DNA from: Planctomycetaceae bacterium
GTDB taxonomy: Bacteria > Planctomycetota > Planctomycetia > Planctomycetales > Planctomycetaceae
NCBI GenBank assembly: GCA_021732995.1
Contig: JAKFWA010000086.1
Coordinates: forward strand, 1 to 64,000
DNA length: 64,000 nucleotides
Reading direction: 5' to 3'
The number at the start of each line of letters is the position of its first letter. Within the stretch, counting starts at the first letter, position 1. Under the pieces are notes generated by a model that was not told where the DNA came from, did not search any database, and saw only the letters and a list, made by a program, of their open reading frames with translations. Position numbers and translations under genes: made by a program. This document shows, piece by piece, positions 30,322 to 40,177 of the stretch.

Positions 30322-31092
30322 TCAGGCGCTGATGTACTGGATCACATAAAAGATAACGCCTTGCGGCGATGTGATGCCGCAGAAGCGGCCGATTTCGGGA
30401 ATGTCCTGCGGTGGGATACAGAGGCTGGCTCCGAGTTCAGTCGCCAGCTTTGCGGTTTCATCCGCGTTGTTCACGGTGAAATAAACTCCCCAATGCGGCG
30501 GCAGAGGTCCCATGTCGGGGGTAATCTGCATCATGCCCGCGACGGGTTCGGCACCGAGCATAAACGTCGTGTAGCTGAATCCTGGCATCTGGTTGACCTG
30601 TGGCGTCCAGCCAAACAGCGAGGTGTAGAACTCGGTCGCGCGATCAGCATCGGACGTCAGCGTCTCGAACCAGCTCGGAGCACCGTGCAGGGTGCTATCG
30701 ACCTCGGTGCCTTTCTGCTTTTTCGGTTCCCAGACATCGAACTGGGCGCCGAGAGGATCAAAGCAGACGGTCATGCGTCCTGAGTCCATGACGTCGAACG
30801 GTGGCTGAGCGTTGCCACCCAGCGCCTTCACTTTGTCGAACATGGCGTCGGCGCTCTCGACCTTCACCATCACGCCGATCATCGGTGGCAGACCCGGCGG
30901 CGTGTTTGGTCCGTTCAGATCAAACAGACCTCCGATGCTCTTTCCGTCCACTTCGATGGAATGTCCCATGCCGGGAATGTCAGAGTACTTCCAGTCGAGC
31001 AGTTTGCCGAAGAAATCCCGCGCGAGTGTGGGTTGCGGGGTCAACATGTTGATCCAACAGAACTCGCCGGGTTTGCGTAAGCCTGCCGCCAT
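30322..31092 (-). CDS. Two-domain VOC (glyoxalase-like) protein
   Basis: 256 residues with two tandem vicinal-oxygen-chelate domains: FCWINMLTPQPTLARDFFGKLLDWKY (shortened: FCWINM...LLDW) and WFETLTSDADRATEFYTSLF, each followed by the GM..I / G..M strand pairs and ending FDPLGAQFDVWEP and SPQGVIFYVIQY. This layout is common in bacterial proteins annotated as glyoxalase/bleomycin-resistance-like; the true substrate is usually unknown. ATG 31090-31092. It stands alone on the minus strand, separated by 184 bp from the DUF1501 gene. Confidence 0.88.
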   Translation of the reverse strand: MAAGLRKPGEFCWINMLTPQPTLARDFFGKLLDWKYSDIPGMGHSIEVDGKSIGGLFDLNGPNTPPGLPPMIGVMVKVESADAMFDKVKALGGNAQPPFDVMDSGRMTVCFDPLGAQFDVWEPKKQKGTEVDSTLHGAPSWFETLTSDADRATEFYTSLFGWTPQVNQMPGFSYTTFMLGAEPVAGMMQITPDMGPLPPHWGVYFTVNNADETAKLATELGASLCIPPQDIPEIGRFCGITSPQGVIFYVIQYISA

Positions 31093-31334
31093 GAGTGATC
31101 TCCGATATTCAACAGAAGTCGTCAGAGGTGACTGTGGAGTTCTGGTCGAGCGCGGTTGCTACGCGCCACCACCAGCAATCTACCGTTTCACTGCGGCGAT
31201 GACAGAGAACGACCGCGAGCCCCGTGAATCAGGCTGGCGGTTGGCCTAAGCTCCGCAGCGTGACGAGTCAGCGTGCGGTAGTCGCATTCAAAATGCATGA
31301 AGATCAGTGCTCGATTGGAAGGAACATCGCAGTG

Positions 31335-33500
31335 CGAACCTGTTTACTCGTGTTGCTGTTGTTGGGAAATGTCGTTGCCCGGGCTGCCGATGACGTGGCG
31401 GCTATCACGTTGCGCAGTCCGGTGCCTCATCAGGTCGTGCAGCGGGAATGGTTCGTTCCTCAAAAGGCCGCTGCGGAGCAACCGATCGGCAATCGAGGCT
31501 TCGCGAGTGTTCTCATTCAATCCGACAAGCCGGCTGAAGGTATTTATGAGTATCGGTTCGTAGGTCTCAATGCGGGCGATGTTCGCGAAACCACTTGGGC
31601 TTCACTTGATGTGAAAGCAGGCAGCGCTGTTGTGGAAGGCTCGCCTAAGGTGACTTCGGGTGGGTGGTACCGTTTGGAAGTGCGCTGTCGGGCGGGCGAG
31701 AAGATCGTCGCTCGTGGTGCTGTGGAGCCGGTTGGAGTTGGTGAGGTGTTCCTTATCGCTGGTCAGTCCTATGCGTCGAACTCCAACGATGAGCAGTTGA
31801 AAGTGACGGAACCGTCCTCGCGCGTCGTGGCGTTCGACGTTGCGAAAGGAACATGGGCTGTTGCACATGATCCGCAGCCAACTCCGGATGGCAGCAAAGG
31901 CGGCTCAATCTGGCCGCCGCTGGGAGATGCTCTCAGCAAAGAGCTAAGAGTGCCGATTGCCTTCGTGAATGTGGCGTGGGGCGGTACATCTTCTCACCAG
32001 TGGATGCCGAATGGCCAACTGCATCAGCGGCTGATTCAAGCTGGCAAGACGATCGGTCGATTCCGCGCCGTGCTGTGGCAACAGGGTGAGTCCGATGTGA
32101 TCGCCAAGACGCCTACTGAGACCTACGTCGAGAACGTGCGAACCATCCGAGAAACGGCGGTAAAGGCGTGGGGCTTCGAACCACCGTGGCTGTTGGCGAA
32201 GTCGACCTTGCACCCCACCGTCTACAACGACGCGGCCGGCGAGGGACGCATCCGCACGGCAATCGACCAACTCAGCAAGATGCGCGGCTTTCGGGCTGGA
32301 CCGGATACGGATCAACTGGCGGGAGAGAACCGTGGCGGTCCGAAGTCGATGCGTCATTTCTCGGCGGTTGGCCAACGCAACGCCGCTCAGATGTGGCTGG
32401 CAGTTTTGCAACGTGAGCTGAGTGCACCGTCTCGCGGCCTGGTCATGGCATCGCTGCCTGAACTCCATTTGCTCGAGCCGGTCTGGTCGTCGCCTGTCGT
32501 GTATCGCGAAAGCAGCGTCCTGCTGCAGAAGGATGCCACCAGCCCCGTGACGGCTAGACTGGCGTTTCCGGCGGAAGAGATCATCGAGATCAGCACGGCC
32601 AATCGCGAACACCGTTACGCGATTGGAGCGGATGTCGTGCTCTCTGCGGACAAGCAGGTGCTGACCTTCGCGAAGCCTCAGCCCGTGCAACCGCTGGCAG
32701 AAAGTGACTTGTATCCCCCGAAAGATGCACCAAATAGCTATCGGCATCGAGCCAGTAATCCCGAGCAGAATCTGATGTATCGACCGGGCAGCTGGTTTCA
32801 TGAGCATAACGTCGAGATCACCTATCGGCGTGCCTCTCCTCCTCAATATGCCTCAGTCGTGACGAATCTGCTTCCTAAGACTTTGGCGCGACTCAAGGCG
32901 GGTGAACCCCTCACGCTGGGTATCAGCGGAGACAGCATCTCGACGGGGCTAGATGCGTCCGGCCTGTTCCAGACAGCTCCTTATCAGCCCGGCTACCCGG
33001 ATCTGGTGGCCGCTCAATTGCAGGCGACGTTCAAGTCTGAGATCGCCCTGCACAACCGGGCTGTTTCGGGCTGGAGCATCGCCAATGGTTTGAGCGATCT
33101 CGACAAGCTGCTGGCCGACAAACCGCAGTTGATCATCGTGGCGTACGGGATGAACGACGTTGGCCGCCGCGATCCCAAGTGGTTCAGTGATCGGACGCGC
33201 GAGTTCATCCAGCGCGTCAAAGCAGCAGACCCTGAGATCGAGCTGATTCTGGTTTCGCCGATGCTGGGCAACTCCGAATGGGTGCACACGCCACGTGAGA
33301 TGTTTGCGAAGTACCGCGACGAGCTGCAGGCGTTGACGGGGCCGGGAGTGGCCCTCGCGGACGTCACTCAAGTGTGGGACTTACTCCTCAAGCACAAGCA
33401 CGACCTTGATATCACCGGCAACGGCTTGAACCATCCCAATGACTTTGGCCACCGGTTGTATGCTCAGACGGTGCTTTCGCTGCTCGTTTCCGGGAAGTGA
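31335..33500 (+). CDS. Secreted tandem SGNH esterase (sialate O-acetylesterase-like + GDSL)
   Basis: 721 residues. The signal peptide starts at GTG 31335 (RTCLLVLLLLGNVVARAA), with AAGGA 8 bases upstream; an in-frame ATG at 31293 is less well supported. The first catalytic module resembles carbohydrate/sialate O-acetylesterases: GQSYASNSND, AWGGTSSHQWMP, LWQQGESDV and HFSAVGQ. The second is an SGNH/GDSL domain: LGISGDSISTG, GWSIANG, VAYGMNDVG and LNHPNDFGHRLYAQ. In the last block Gly occupies the position where classical GDSL enzymes have Asp before His. Two esterase heads on one secreted chain suggest deacetylation of complex polysaccharide (inference). Confidence 0.85.
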   Translation, partial: RTCLLVLLLLGNVVARAADDVAAITLRSPVPHQVVQREWFVPQKAAAEQPIGNRGFASVLIQSDKPAEGIYEYRFVGLNAGDVRETTWASLDVKAGSAVVEGSPKVTSGGWYRLEVRCRAGEKIVARGAVEPVGVGEVFLIAGQSYASNSNDEQLKVTEPSSRVVAFDVAKGTWAVAHDPQPTPDGSKGGSIWPPLGDALSKELRVPIAFVNVAWGGTSSHQWMPNGQLHQRLIQAGKTIGRFRAVLWQQGESDVIAKTPTETYVENVRTIRETAVKAWGFEPPWLLAKSTLHPTVYNDAAGEGRIRTAIDQLSKMRGFRAGPDTDQLAGENRGGPKSMRHFSAVGQRNAAQMWLAVLQRELSAPSRGLVMASLPELHLLEPVWSSPVVYRESSVLLQKDATSPVTARLAFPAEEIIEISTANREHRYAIGADVVLSADKQVLTFAKPQPVQPLAESDLYPPKDAPNSYRHRASNPEQNLMYRPGSWFHEHNVEITYRRASPPQYASVVTNLLPKTLARLKAGEPLTLGISGDSISTGLDASGLFQTAPYQPGYPDLVAAQLQATFKSEIALHNRAVSGWSIANGLSDLDKLLADKPQLIIVAYGMNDVGRRDPKWFSDRTREFIQRVKAADPEIELILVSPMLGNSEWVHTPREMFAKYRDELQALTGPGVALADVTQVWDLLLKHKHDLDITGNGLNHPNDFGHRLYAQTVLSLLVSGK

Positions 33501-33519
33501 GTGCTAGATCGGGCGGCGC

Positions 33520-33891
33520 TCAATCGGTGTGACGTTGTAAGTGGGTGACGACGGCTTCGGCGGTCGCTCGATTGGTCGCCAGCGGAACTTTATGCACGTC
33601 GCAGACACGCATCAGGGCTGAGACGTCGGGCTCATGCGGCTGGGCGGTAAGCGGATCGCGGAAGAAGAACACTGCTTCAACGTGCTTCTCCGCGACTCGG
33701 CCGCCGATGATCAGGTCGCCGCCTTCGGGGCCGTGAGTCACGCATTCCACGTCGAGACCCAGTTGCTCGATGAGGCGTCGTCCGGTCTGGCCGGTCGCCA
33801 CGAGCTTTCGCGTGCGGAAGAACTCGACGTGCTTGCCCGCGAATTCCAGCATCTCCGCTTTCTTCGCGTCGTGAGCAATCAGGGCGATCAT
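33520..33891 (-). CDS. mgsA: Methylglyoxal synthase
   Basis: 123-residue enzyme converting dihydroxyacetone phosphate to methylglyoxal and phosphate, a bypass of lower glycolysis. Marks are IALIAHDAKK with His8, LVATGQTGRRL (phosphate loop), HGPEGGDLIIG with likely catalytic Asp59, and FFFRDPLTAQPHEPDV, which follows the family closely. ATG 33889-33891 sits at the usual family N-terminus and has a CGAGG sequence upstream; the open frame goes 21 codons further without support. Convergent with the esterase gene, 19 bp between stops. Confidence 0.95.
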   Translation of the reverse strand: MIALIAHDAKKAEMLEFAGKHVEFFRTRKLVATGQTGRRLIEQLGLDVECVTHGPEGGDLIIGGRVAEKHVEAVFFFRDPLTAQPHEPDVSALMRVCDVHKVPLATNRATAEAVVTHLQRHTD

Positions 33892-34041
33892 GGAAGCCTC
33901 GGGAAATGGAGTCGGGCCGAACTCGCTTACGCCGCATGTCATGATGCAGCACACTGCGAGACGGTGGTTTCGAAGTACACAGGTTTGGTGCTGTCACAAG
34001 TTCATCAAGTTCAACCGTCGGTGTGAAGCAGGTTGCCGTTC

Positions 34042-35664
34042 ATGCAGGAGTCTTATCGAGAGATCGTCGAGCGTCTGCGCGGAACCTTTCTGCTGGGAGG
34101 ATCTGCTCAGGACGCGAACATGCACGAAATGCTCGATGGCGTGCTCGCTCAAATGCGCGATTCCCGCTCGGTTGTTTTTGGTAAACCGGAGCCGGTCGAC
34201 TTCGCGGCAGCTCAGCAGCAGCGGTGCGGGGACTCAAGCCGGCACGCAGCTGACGTCGTCGCCGAACTGCGGTCGCGTTTGTCTGGTTGTCCGATCGCTG
34301 GGCACCCGCAGTCTCAGATGAATGTCATTCCGCCGCCGACCATGGCCAGTGTTGTGGGTGGTCTATTGCCCAGCCTGCTCAATGCGAATCTGGCGAGCGA
34401 AGAGTCTGCCGGTCGTTTGGCGCAGGTGGAGCTTGAGGTTGTGTCCATGATGGCTGGCCTCGTGGGCTACGAGCCGTCTGACGCGCGTGGTGCCTTCACC
34501 TTCGGGGGAACGGGCACGTTGCTCTACGCGGTGAGGATCGGTATCGAAAAAGCCCTGCCGGGCAGTTCGCGAATGGGGCTGAAGGAATTGCCCCTGATCG
34601 TGTGTTCGGAACGAGCCCACTATGCCTGCAAGACCGCCGCGGCGTGGTTGGGGCTTGGCGAAGACAACGTGATTGAGATTCCGGCCGGTCCTGACTACTC
34701 GATACGCCCCTGCTTACTGGAATCGATGTGTCGTGATCTGCTGCGGGAGGGACGCAAGATTGCTGCGATCATCGCGACGGTCGGAACGACAGATGCCTTT
34801 GGTCTGGATGATCTGGTCGCCATCGCTGATGTTCGTGAACGTCTCGTTGATGAGTTCTCGCTCGACTACGTTCCGCATTTGCACGCGGACGCCGTGATTG
34901 GTTGGGCCTGGTCAGTCTTCAATGACTACGACTTCACGATCAACCCTTTGCAATTCGACGCGGCTACGGCGGCTCATCTCGCGGCGACTCAACGCCGAGT
35001 GCGGCATCTGGCGCTGGCGGATTCGATGGGCATCGACTTTCACAAGACAGGTTTCACTGCGTACTCGTCGAGCTTATTTCTCAGTCGAAGCTCAGACGAC
35101 CTGAAAGGTCTGCAACGCGACCCGTTGGCGATCCCGTATCTTTTTCAGTCGGGAACTTACCATCCGGCGCTCTTCACGTTGGAAACGTCGCGGAGTGCCG
35201 CGGGGCCATTAGCGGCATTTGCGAATTTGCTGCTCTTTGGAAAGGACGGTCTGCGTTCGCTGCTCGGTAACGCGGTGTCGCTTGCGGCCGAAGTGAGGCT
35301 GCAACTGAAAGAGCATCCGCGTGTGCGGATCATGAATCCCGATAGTCATGGGCCGGTGACACTGTTTCGCGTCTATCCGCCCGATGTGAACCTTCAGGCC
35401 ATGTTTCGCGGCGAGTTCTCAAGTCTCGATCTGCGTGAGCAGTTTCAGTCCATCAACGAATTCAACAAGCGTCTGTTTGGACTGTTCCAGCAGGAGGCGA
35501 GAGATGGGCGAGGCATCGCTTTGTCGTTGACGGAGTGCTGCGCCGAGACCGACTTTGGCGAACCGATTCTGGCGCTCAAGTCTTATGTGCTGAGCCCGTT
35601 CACTCCGAAAGATTCCGCTGAGTCGCTCATCGCCACGCTGGACCGTTGTTTGGCTGCGTGCTGA
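34042..35664 (+). CDS. Group II PLP-dependent amino-acid decarboxylase
   Basis: 540-residue pyridoxal-phosphate enzyme of the glutamate/aspartate/aromatic amino-acid decarboxylase family. The cofactor lysine is Lys335 in DSMGIDFHKTGFTAYSSS. Other family marks are GAFTFGGTGTLLYAVRI, CSERAHYACKTAAAWLG, ATVGTTDAFGLDDL and the HLHADAVIGWAW segment, where HVDAAYGG-like sequence usually stands. The N-terminal helix (MQESYREIVERL) fits the usual start; a TTG 9 bases upstream is less likely. Substrate cannot be predicted from these motifs: aspartate, glutamate, tyrosine and diaminobutyrate enzymes are all alike at this level. Divergent from mgsA. Confidence 0.88.
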   Translation: MQESYREIVERLRGTFLLGGSAQDANMHEMLDGVLAQMRDSRSVVFGKPEPVDFAAAQQQRCGDSSRHAADVVAELRSRLSGCPIAGHPQSQMNVIPPPTMASVVGGLLPSLLNANLASEESAGRLAQVELEVVSMMAGLVGYEPSDARGAFTFGGTGTLLYAVRIGIEKALPGSSRMGLKELPLIVCSERAHYACKTAAAWLGLGEDNVIEIPAGPDYSIRPCLLESMCRDLLREGRKIAAIIATVGTTDAFGLDDLVAIADVRERLVDEFSLDYVPHLHADAVIGWAWSVFNDYDFTINPLQFDAATAAHLAATQRRVRHLALADSMGIDFHKTGFTAYSSSLFLSRSSDDLKGLQRDPLAIPYLFQSGTYHPALFTLETSRSAAGPLAAFANLLLFGKDGLRSLLGNAVSLAAEVRLQLKEHPRVRIMNPDSHGPVTLFRVYPPDVNLQAMFRGEFSSLDLREQFQSINEFNKRLFGLFQQEARDGRGIALSLTECCAETDFGEPILALKSYVLSPFTPKDSAESLIATLDRCLAAC

Positions 35665-35693
35665 GTTCGCGGGCCGCAGCCTTCGCAGGTCTA

Positions 35694-36683
35694 TTAGTCC
35701 CGAGTTCTGGCAGCTCGGTCGAGTTGATCCATCCAGGACTGCACTTGCAGCGCGTCGAAATACGTCGCTCCGTAGGGTACCTTTGCTTGCCCGCGTACGA
35801 CTCGGCAGAAGCAACGTAGCTCTTCGGCCATCATGCCAGTTGGTCCGGTTTCGTCCGCGCGAATCTCCAATGCCATTGGCCATCGAGCCTGCTCATCCCA
35901 CAACTCGATGGGGCGCGGGTTAGGACTGATGCGAGCTGCCCAGTTCGTTCCAAACACTTCCATGCGATCAAAGCCGCGCGGAGCCATCCCGCCTGGGGTG
36001 AGATATGACGCAGCAAACGAAGCCAGTGGTCCGCCATCCCACTGCAACTGTGCGAGCGCGAGATCGATCTCGCCAGTTGACGTGCGATGATATTGAGCAG
36101 AAAACCGCTGCGGCTCCGCTCCGCGCATCAGCACCTGGACGGAATACAGATCATGCACCATGGCCGCGTGCAGCGGGTTCTCGCCGGGGAAGTCCCGCAC
36201 GATCGTGGCGGGGCGATGTCGCACGCAGTCGATGAAGCTGATGGAACTGCGTCGCGCGGCTTCGTCCTGCAGTGCGCGGAACTCGCTGTTGAACAGCAAG
36301 ATGTGCCCAATCATCAGATTCGATGAGTCCGGCTTCACGAATGCCTCGAGGCTACGGGCATCCTCCAGCGATTCCGAAATGGGCTTCTCCAGCAGCACGG
36401 CCTTACCCGCCTGCAGCAGTTGCCGAGTGATGTGAACGTGCTCAGAAGTGGTGCAGGCAACGACCCACGCGTCTGCCTGCGATTCTTCAATGGCTTGAGT
36501 GAGGTTCGTCCAGCCGCGCACTCCGGGCAGTTCGGTCTGCAGCTTCGTCAGACTTTCCGGACGCCGGGCCACGATCGCGACGAGTTCAGCCTCAGCCAAC
36601 TTGGATAGGGTGAGGGAGTGCAGCCGCCCGAATCGGCCGAGACCGATGACTCCGATCTTCACGGGCCCATGCGATGCTGTCAT
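35694..36683 (-). CDS. Gfo/Idh/MocA-family NAD(P) oxidoreductase
   Basis: 329-residue sugar or inositol dehydrogenase-type oxidoreductase. The Rossmann fold starts GVIGLGRFGRLHSLTLSKL and the cofactor/substrate segment is VLLEKPISESLEDARSLE, where EKP is the family hallmark. The substrate-domain core is GHILLFNSEFRAL followed by DLYSVQVLMRG. ATG 36681-36683 leaves a 13-bp gap from the haem-protein gene upstream on the same strand, so the two are likely co-transcribed; a start further left would overlap that gene. Substrate unknown. Confidence 0.92.
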   Translation of the reverse strand: MTASHGPVKIGVIGLGRFGRLHSLTLSKLAEAELVAIVARRPESLTKLQTELPGVRGWTNLTQAIEESQADAWVVACTTSEHVHITRQLLQAGKAVLLEKPISESLEDARSLEAFVKPDSSNLMIGHILLFNSEFRALQDEAARRSSISFIDCVRHRPATIVRDFPGENPLHAAMVHDLYSVQVLMRGAEPQRFSAQYHRTSTGEIDLALAQLQWDGGPLASFAASYLTPGGMAPRGFDRMEVFGTNWAARISPNPRPIELWDEQARWPMALEIRADETGPTGMMAEELRCFCRVVRGQAKVPYGATYFDALQVQSWMDQLDRAARTRD

Positions 36684-36696
36684 CTGATTGCCGATC

Positions 36697-39600
36697 TCAT
36701 TCTGAACCCGCTGGCAGCGGTACTTGCTTGGTCGTGGCCAGATATCCGACGAGGTCGCGGACATCATCTTTGGACAAGGGCGTCAATTGCCCTTCGGGCA
36801 TCATCGACAACGGCGACTCCTTGATCTCATCAATGTCGGCGCGGTCCAGAACGACTCGTTCCGTGGCCGTTTGCAGTGTGATTCGAGTCGGCGTCGTTTC
36901 CACCTGCATGCCGGTGAGGACACGTCCGTCATTGGTCACCACAATGGACATGCGGAAGTCACGGCTGATCTCCGCGCTGGGATCAATGACGTTCCCGAGG
37001 ATGTAGTCCAGATTGGCGCGATTGGAACCCGTCAGATCAGGACCGATCGAATTCCCTTCGCCGAAAAGCTTGTGACATTGCTGGCAGGATTTCTTGTAGA
37101 GCAGTCTGCCATTCGACAGGTCGGCGTTCTTGAGTGCGTTTGCCGTCAGTTGGCTCTTGTACTTGGCGATGAGTTGTTGCTTATCGGGCCTCGAATCACG
37201 GACATCTCCCCAGACCTGACGCAATCGCTCTGAGAGTTTTGAATCCCCCAACGCATGCAATTGCCGAGCAGCGTAGGCTGAAACATCGGCTCTTGGCACG
37301 ACTTTCTTCTCAATGGCATCGAGTAAGACAAACGCGAATTCTTTACGGGACGTGAGAGTAGAAACAGCGTCTTGCTTCTCTTCTGGATTGAACTCGCCGT
37401 AGAGCGCGATGAGCTTGCCGGGAGTTTCAGCATGGGGAGCGGACGCCAATCCGCGAATCGCTGCTCGGCGCAGATTCTTGTCTTCAAGTAGGCCATGTAA
37501 TAGCGGCGGGAGGTCGGGTTGCGCCAAACCAACTAGTGAATCGAGTGCCGCGGATCGCTCCTTTGCGGTGGCTGTTGTGGACATGACGATCAGCCGCAAG
37601 TCAGAGATGGCTTCCTGATCGCCGAACTGGACCGCGATGGATAACGCGAGTTCGCGGACCTCAGGATTGTCGCTGCGTTTGAGTTTGGTGTAGGCCAGCG
37701 ACCAGTTCGTTGGGCCGGTTACCTTCTTGCGGCCACGCAGGGCTTCTCGCATTCCCCTGAGTATGTCGCGACGTGTCGTGTCGTCGGTGTCACTTAGTCT
37801 GTCACGCACGGGATCAAGTGGCAGCACCTTACTTTGACTCAAGGCGTGTTCGACGAACCGCCGAGCACCGAATTCGCGGATTTTGGCGAGATAACTACCG
37901 GCAGTCAGCTTCAAGAAACGCTCGTAATTCGCTTCAACTAGAGGCTCAATCCCATACCACAACATGAGCTGCAGGTTTTGGTCGTCCGCTTTTGTCGTTG
38001 TATCCAGGAGGGCTTTAGCGAGTTCCCAACGATACCTGCCAGATACCTCCATCCGCTGAAGGGCGGCTGCCAGGTAGAGTCGTACCAGCGGTGACTTCTC
38101 ATCGCGCGCCAATCGAACGAAGTGCTCGGCATTGGGGAGCTTGGGAACCTTCTCTTCAGGTCTTCTAAAGCGGTTTCGACCGATGAACTCAGGCTCGGCT
38201 CCGGTGGTGAGAGGCGTATCGAGGAGTTGAATCGTCCACGCGCGAATGTGCTCATGGTGATCGTTGAGGTATTCCAGGAGATCGACCCGGCGAAACGCCT
38301 GAGTGACGTACAGAGCCCAGAAGGCTCTCAGGCGGCGATCGACTGACAGGTCTTTTCGCGCGAGCATTTCATGCAGCAACTTGTGAGTCGCATCTCGATC
38401 TAGCTGCTTCTCTGAACTGCGTTCCTGCAGCAGGCGGCGTGAGTGCCGGACGTACCAATCATTGGGGTGCAACTGGAGCTTGGCCAAATCGACGTCAGAT
38501 AACTCACTCAGGCTGGTTTGAGGACTGCCCTCGGCGCTCTTGAGGACGTCGGGCAGATTCAACTTCCATTCACTCGCTGCCGGCTGCGGGCCGTCGTAAC
38601 TGATCTTGTAGATGCGCCCTGATCGGCGGTCGGGTTTGTAGGTGTGGCATTCGCCGGTGTCGGACCAGTCCGAGACATAGACGCTGCCGTCGGGGCCAGT
38701 TTTCAACGTGACGCCCATGAACCACGGGTCTCCGGAGATCATGAAGTCTGGTCCGTGACTGGCGACATAGCTTGGTCCCGAACGCTTCAGGATGTCATTG
38801 TTGATCCGTCGGCCATGCACGTTGCACATAAAGACGCTGTTGCGATATCGCTCAGGGAACGTACCGCCCAAGTAGATCAGAGTTCCGCAGTGAGCATGAC
38901 CGCCGCCCATTGCGAGCGTTTCTTGAGTCTCCCCGCGCATGGCCTTGGGTTGATCGCTGGGATAGTGCAGATGATCGGCGATCGTCGGGATGCGTTCGTA
39001 GGCGTAGAGGCTCGACGGTCGATTGCGCCACGGCTCGTAATGAGCCCCTTGAATCACGTGAAACAGATGAGGGTTCACGCAATTGGAAACGAAGCATTGG
39101 CCGTAGTCATCGAAATCGACGCCCCAAGGATTGGTGGTGCCGTCGGCGAAGTTTTCAAACTCCAACCTCGTCGGATGAATGCGACAGACTCCGCCATCGC
39201 AGTGGATGCGCTGCTCCTTTGGTGTGTCTAGACGACCCACATCAGAAGGGCTAGTGCGACCATGACCAAAGTAGAGCCATCCATCGGGCCCCCAGGTGAA
39301 TCCATTGGCCAGATTGTGGCGACTTTCCTTGTAGCCGAAGCCGTCGAACATGACCTCAGGTTCGCTGTCCGGGACGTCGTCACCGTTGCGGTCGGGGATA
39401 AAGTACAGATTCGGTACCGACATCACCCACACGCCGCCGAAGCCGAATTCAATGCCAGTGACATAGTTCAAGCCCTCGAAGAACACCTTCCTGGTCTCTG
39501 CGCGACCGTCACCGTCCTTGTCTTCCAGAATGATAATTCGGTCTGAACCGGTGGCCTGCCATTCGCCGTAATTCAGCGCTTCGGCAACGAACAGGCGGCC

Positions 39601-39789
39601 GCGATCATCGAAGCAGTACGAGACCGGCTGGATGACGTCTGGCTCAGCGGCGACGAGAGTGACTTTAAAGCCCTCAGGCACAATCATGCTATTGACGGCC
39701 TGCTCAGGCGGCAGCGGGGCGGGCGTTCGATCTGCAGCAAGAGCACCGGCGGCGAACAGGCAGACCGCAATCGACAGAATCCATCGCAT
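36697..39789 (-). CDS. PVC-type propeller/HEAT/cytochrome c secreted protein
   Basis: 1030 residues. Signal peptide MRWILSIAVCLFAAGALA. The N-terminal half is a sugar-dehydrogenase-like beta-propeller of the planctomycete type (FKVTLVAAEPDVIQPVSYCFDDRG shortened to FKVTLVAAEP, then GRLFVAEALNYGEW, DKDGDGRAE, WGPDGWLYFGHG and VSDWSDTGECH). The middle is helical HEAT-like sequence. The C-terminus has a c-type haem motif SCQQCHKLFG with a likely axial Met later, then a DUF-type strand region (GRVLTGMQVETTPTRITL). These proteins are probably periplasmic electron-transfer or sugar-oxidising proteins; function is unproven. It is upstream of and near the oxidoreductase gene. Confidence 0.92.
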   Translation of the reverse strand: MRWILSIAVCLFAAGALAADRTPAPLPPEQAVNSMIVPEGFKVTLVAAEPDVIQPVSYCFDDRGRLFVAEALNYGEWQATGSDRIIILEDKDGDGRAETRKVFFEGLNYVTGIEFGFGGVWVMSVPNLYFIPDRNGDDVPDSEPEVMFDGFGYKESRHNLANGFTWGPDGWLYFGHGRTSPSDVGRLDTPKEQRIHCDGGVCRIHPTRLEFENFADGTTNPWGVDFDDYGQCFVSNCVNPHLFHVIQGAHYEPWRNRPSSLYAYERIPTIADHLHYPSDQPKAMRGETQETLAMGGGHAHCGTLIYLGGTFPERYRNSVFMCNVHGRRINNDILKRSGPSYVASHGPDFMISGDPWFMGVTLKTGPDGSVYVSDWSDTGECHTYKPDRRSGRIYKISYDGPQPAASEWKLNLPDVLKSAEGSPQTSLSELSDVDLAKLQLHPNDWYVRHSRRLLQERSSEKQLDRDATHKLLHEMLARKDLSVDRRLRAFWALYVTQAFRRVDLLEYLNDHHEHIRAWTIQLLDTPLTTGAEPEFIGRNRFRRPEEKVPKLPNAEHFVRLARDEKSPLVRLYLAAALQRMEVSGRYRWELAKALLDTTTKADDQNLQLMLWYGIEPLVEANYERFLKLTAGSYLAKIREFGARRFVEHALSQSKVLPLDPVRDRLSDTDDTTRRDILRGMREALRGRKKVTGPTNWSLAYTKLKRSDNPEVRELALSIAVQFGDQEAISDLRLIVMSTTATAKERSAALDSLVGLAQPDLPPLLHGLLEDKNLRRAAIRGLASAPHAETPGKLIALYGEFNPEEKQDAVSTLTSRKEFAFVLLDAIEKKVVPRADVSAYAARQLHALGDSKLSERLRQVWGDVRDSRPDKQQLIAKYKSQLTANALKNADLSNGRLLYKKSCQQCHKLFGEGNSIGPDLTGSNRANLDYILGNVIDPSAEISRDFRMSIVVTNDGRVLTGMQVETTPTRITLQTATERVVLDRADIDEIKESPLSMMPEGQLTPLSKDDVRDLVGYLATTKQVPLPAGSE

Positions 39790-39914
39790 GCTGGTGACTC
39801 CCGAGCATTCCTCACATTGCTGCGCTAGCTCGTCACGACGAGCAACCTTTGCAGAATTTCAGCGATTCAGAATCTCGTGTGCCGCGTGGGAGTCTTCAAC
39901 TCTGGCGGCTCAGG

Positions 39915-40130
39915 TCATTCGTCGTAGTCGTCGAGAGATCCCGGCTGCGGGGTGTCCTGCATGACTTCGACCTGCTCGGGGTCGAGCGGTTCCACAATCG
40001 CGTAACTGCCTTTGCACCATCGCAGGAGGTCCACGTCGCGACAACGCTCGCTGCAGAACGGGAACGTGGCTGATTCGGATGCCGTGGCCGGCAGTGCCTG
40101 ACGGCAGATTGGGCAGGTGATTTGTCGCAC
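39915..40130 (-). CDS. yacG: YacG zinc-finger protein (DNA gyrase inhibitor family)
   Basis: 71-residue small zinc protein. Four cysteines at 6, 9, 26 and 30 give the C-x2-C-x16-C-x3-C pattern of YacG, with FPFCSERCRDVDLLRW. The E. coli homologue binds GyrB and inhibits gyrase. The start is GTG 40128-40130, immediately before the first Cys pair (RQITCPICR). It lies 47 bp after hemY on the same strand. Confidence 0.93.
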   Translation of the reverse strand: MRQITCPICRQALPATASESATFPFCSERCRDVDLLRWCKGSYAIVEPLDPEQVEVMQDTPQPGSLDDYDE

Positions 40131-40177
40131 GAAGGTCTCTCAATCTGGGCACGGGACGATTTGCGTCAGGGAAGTCT

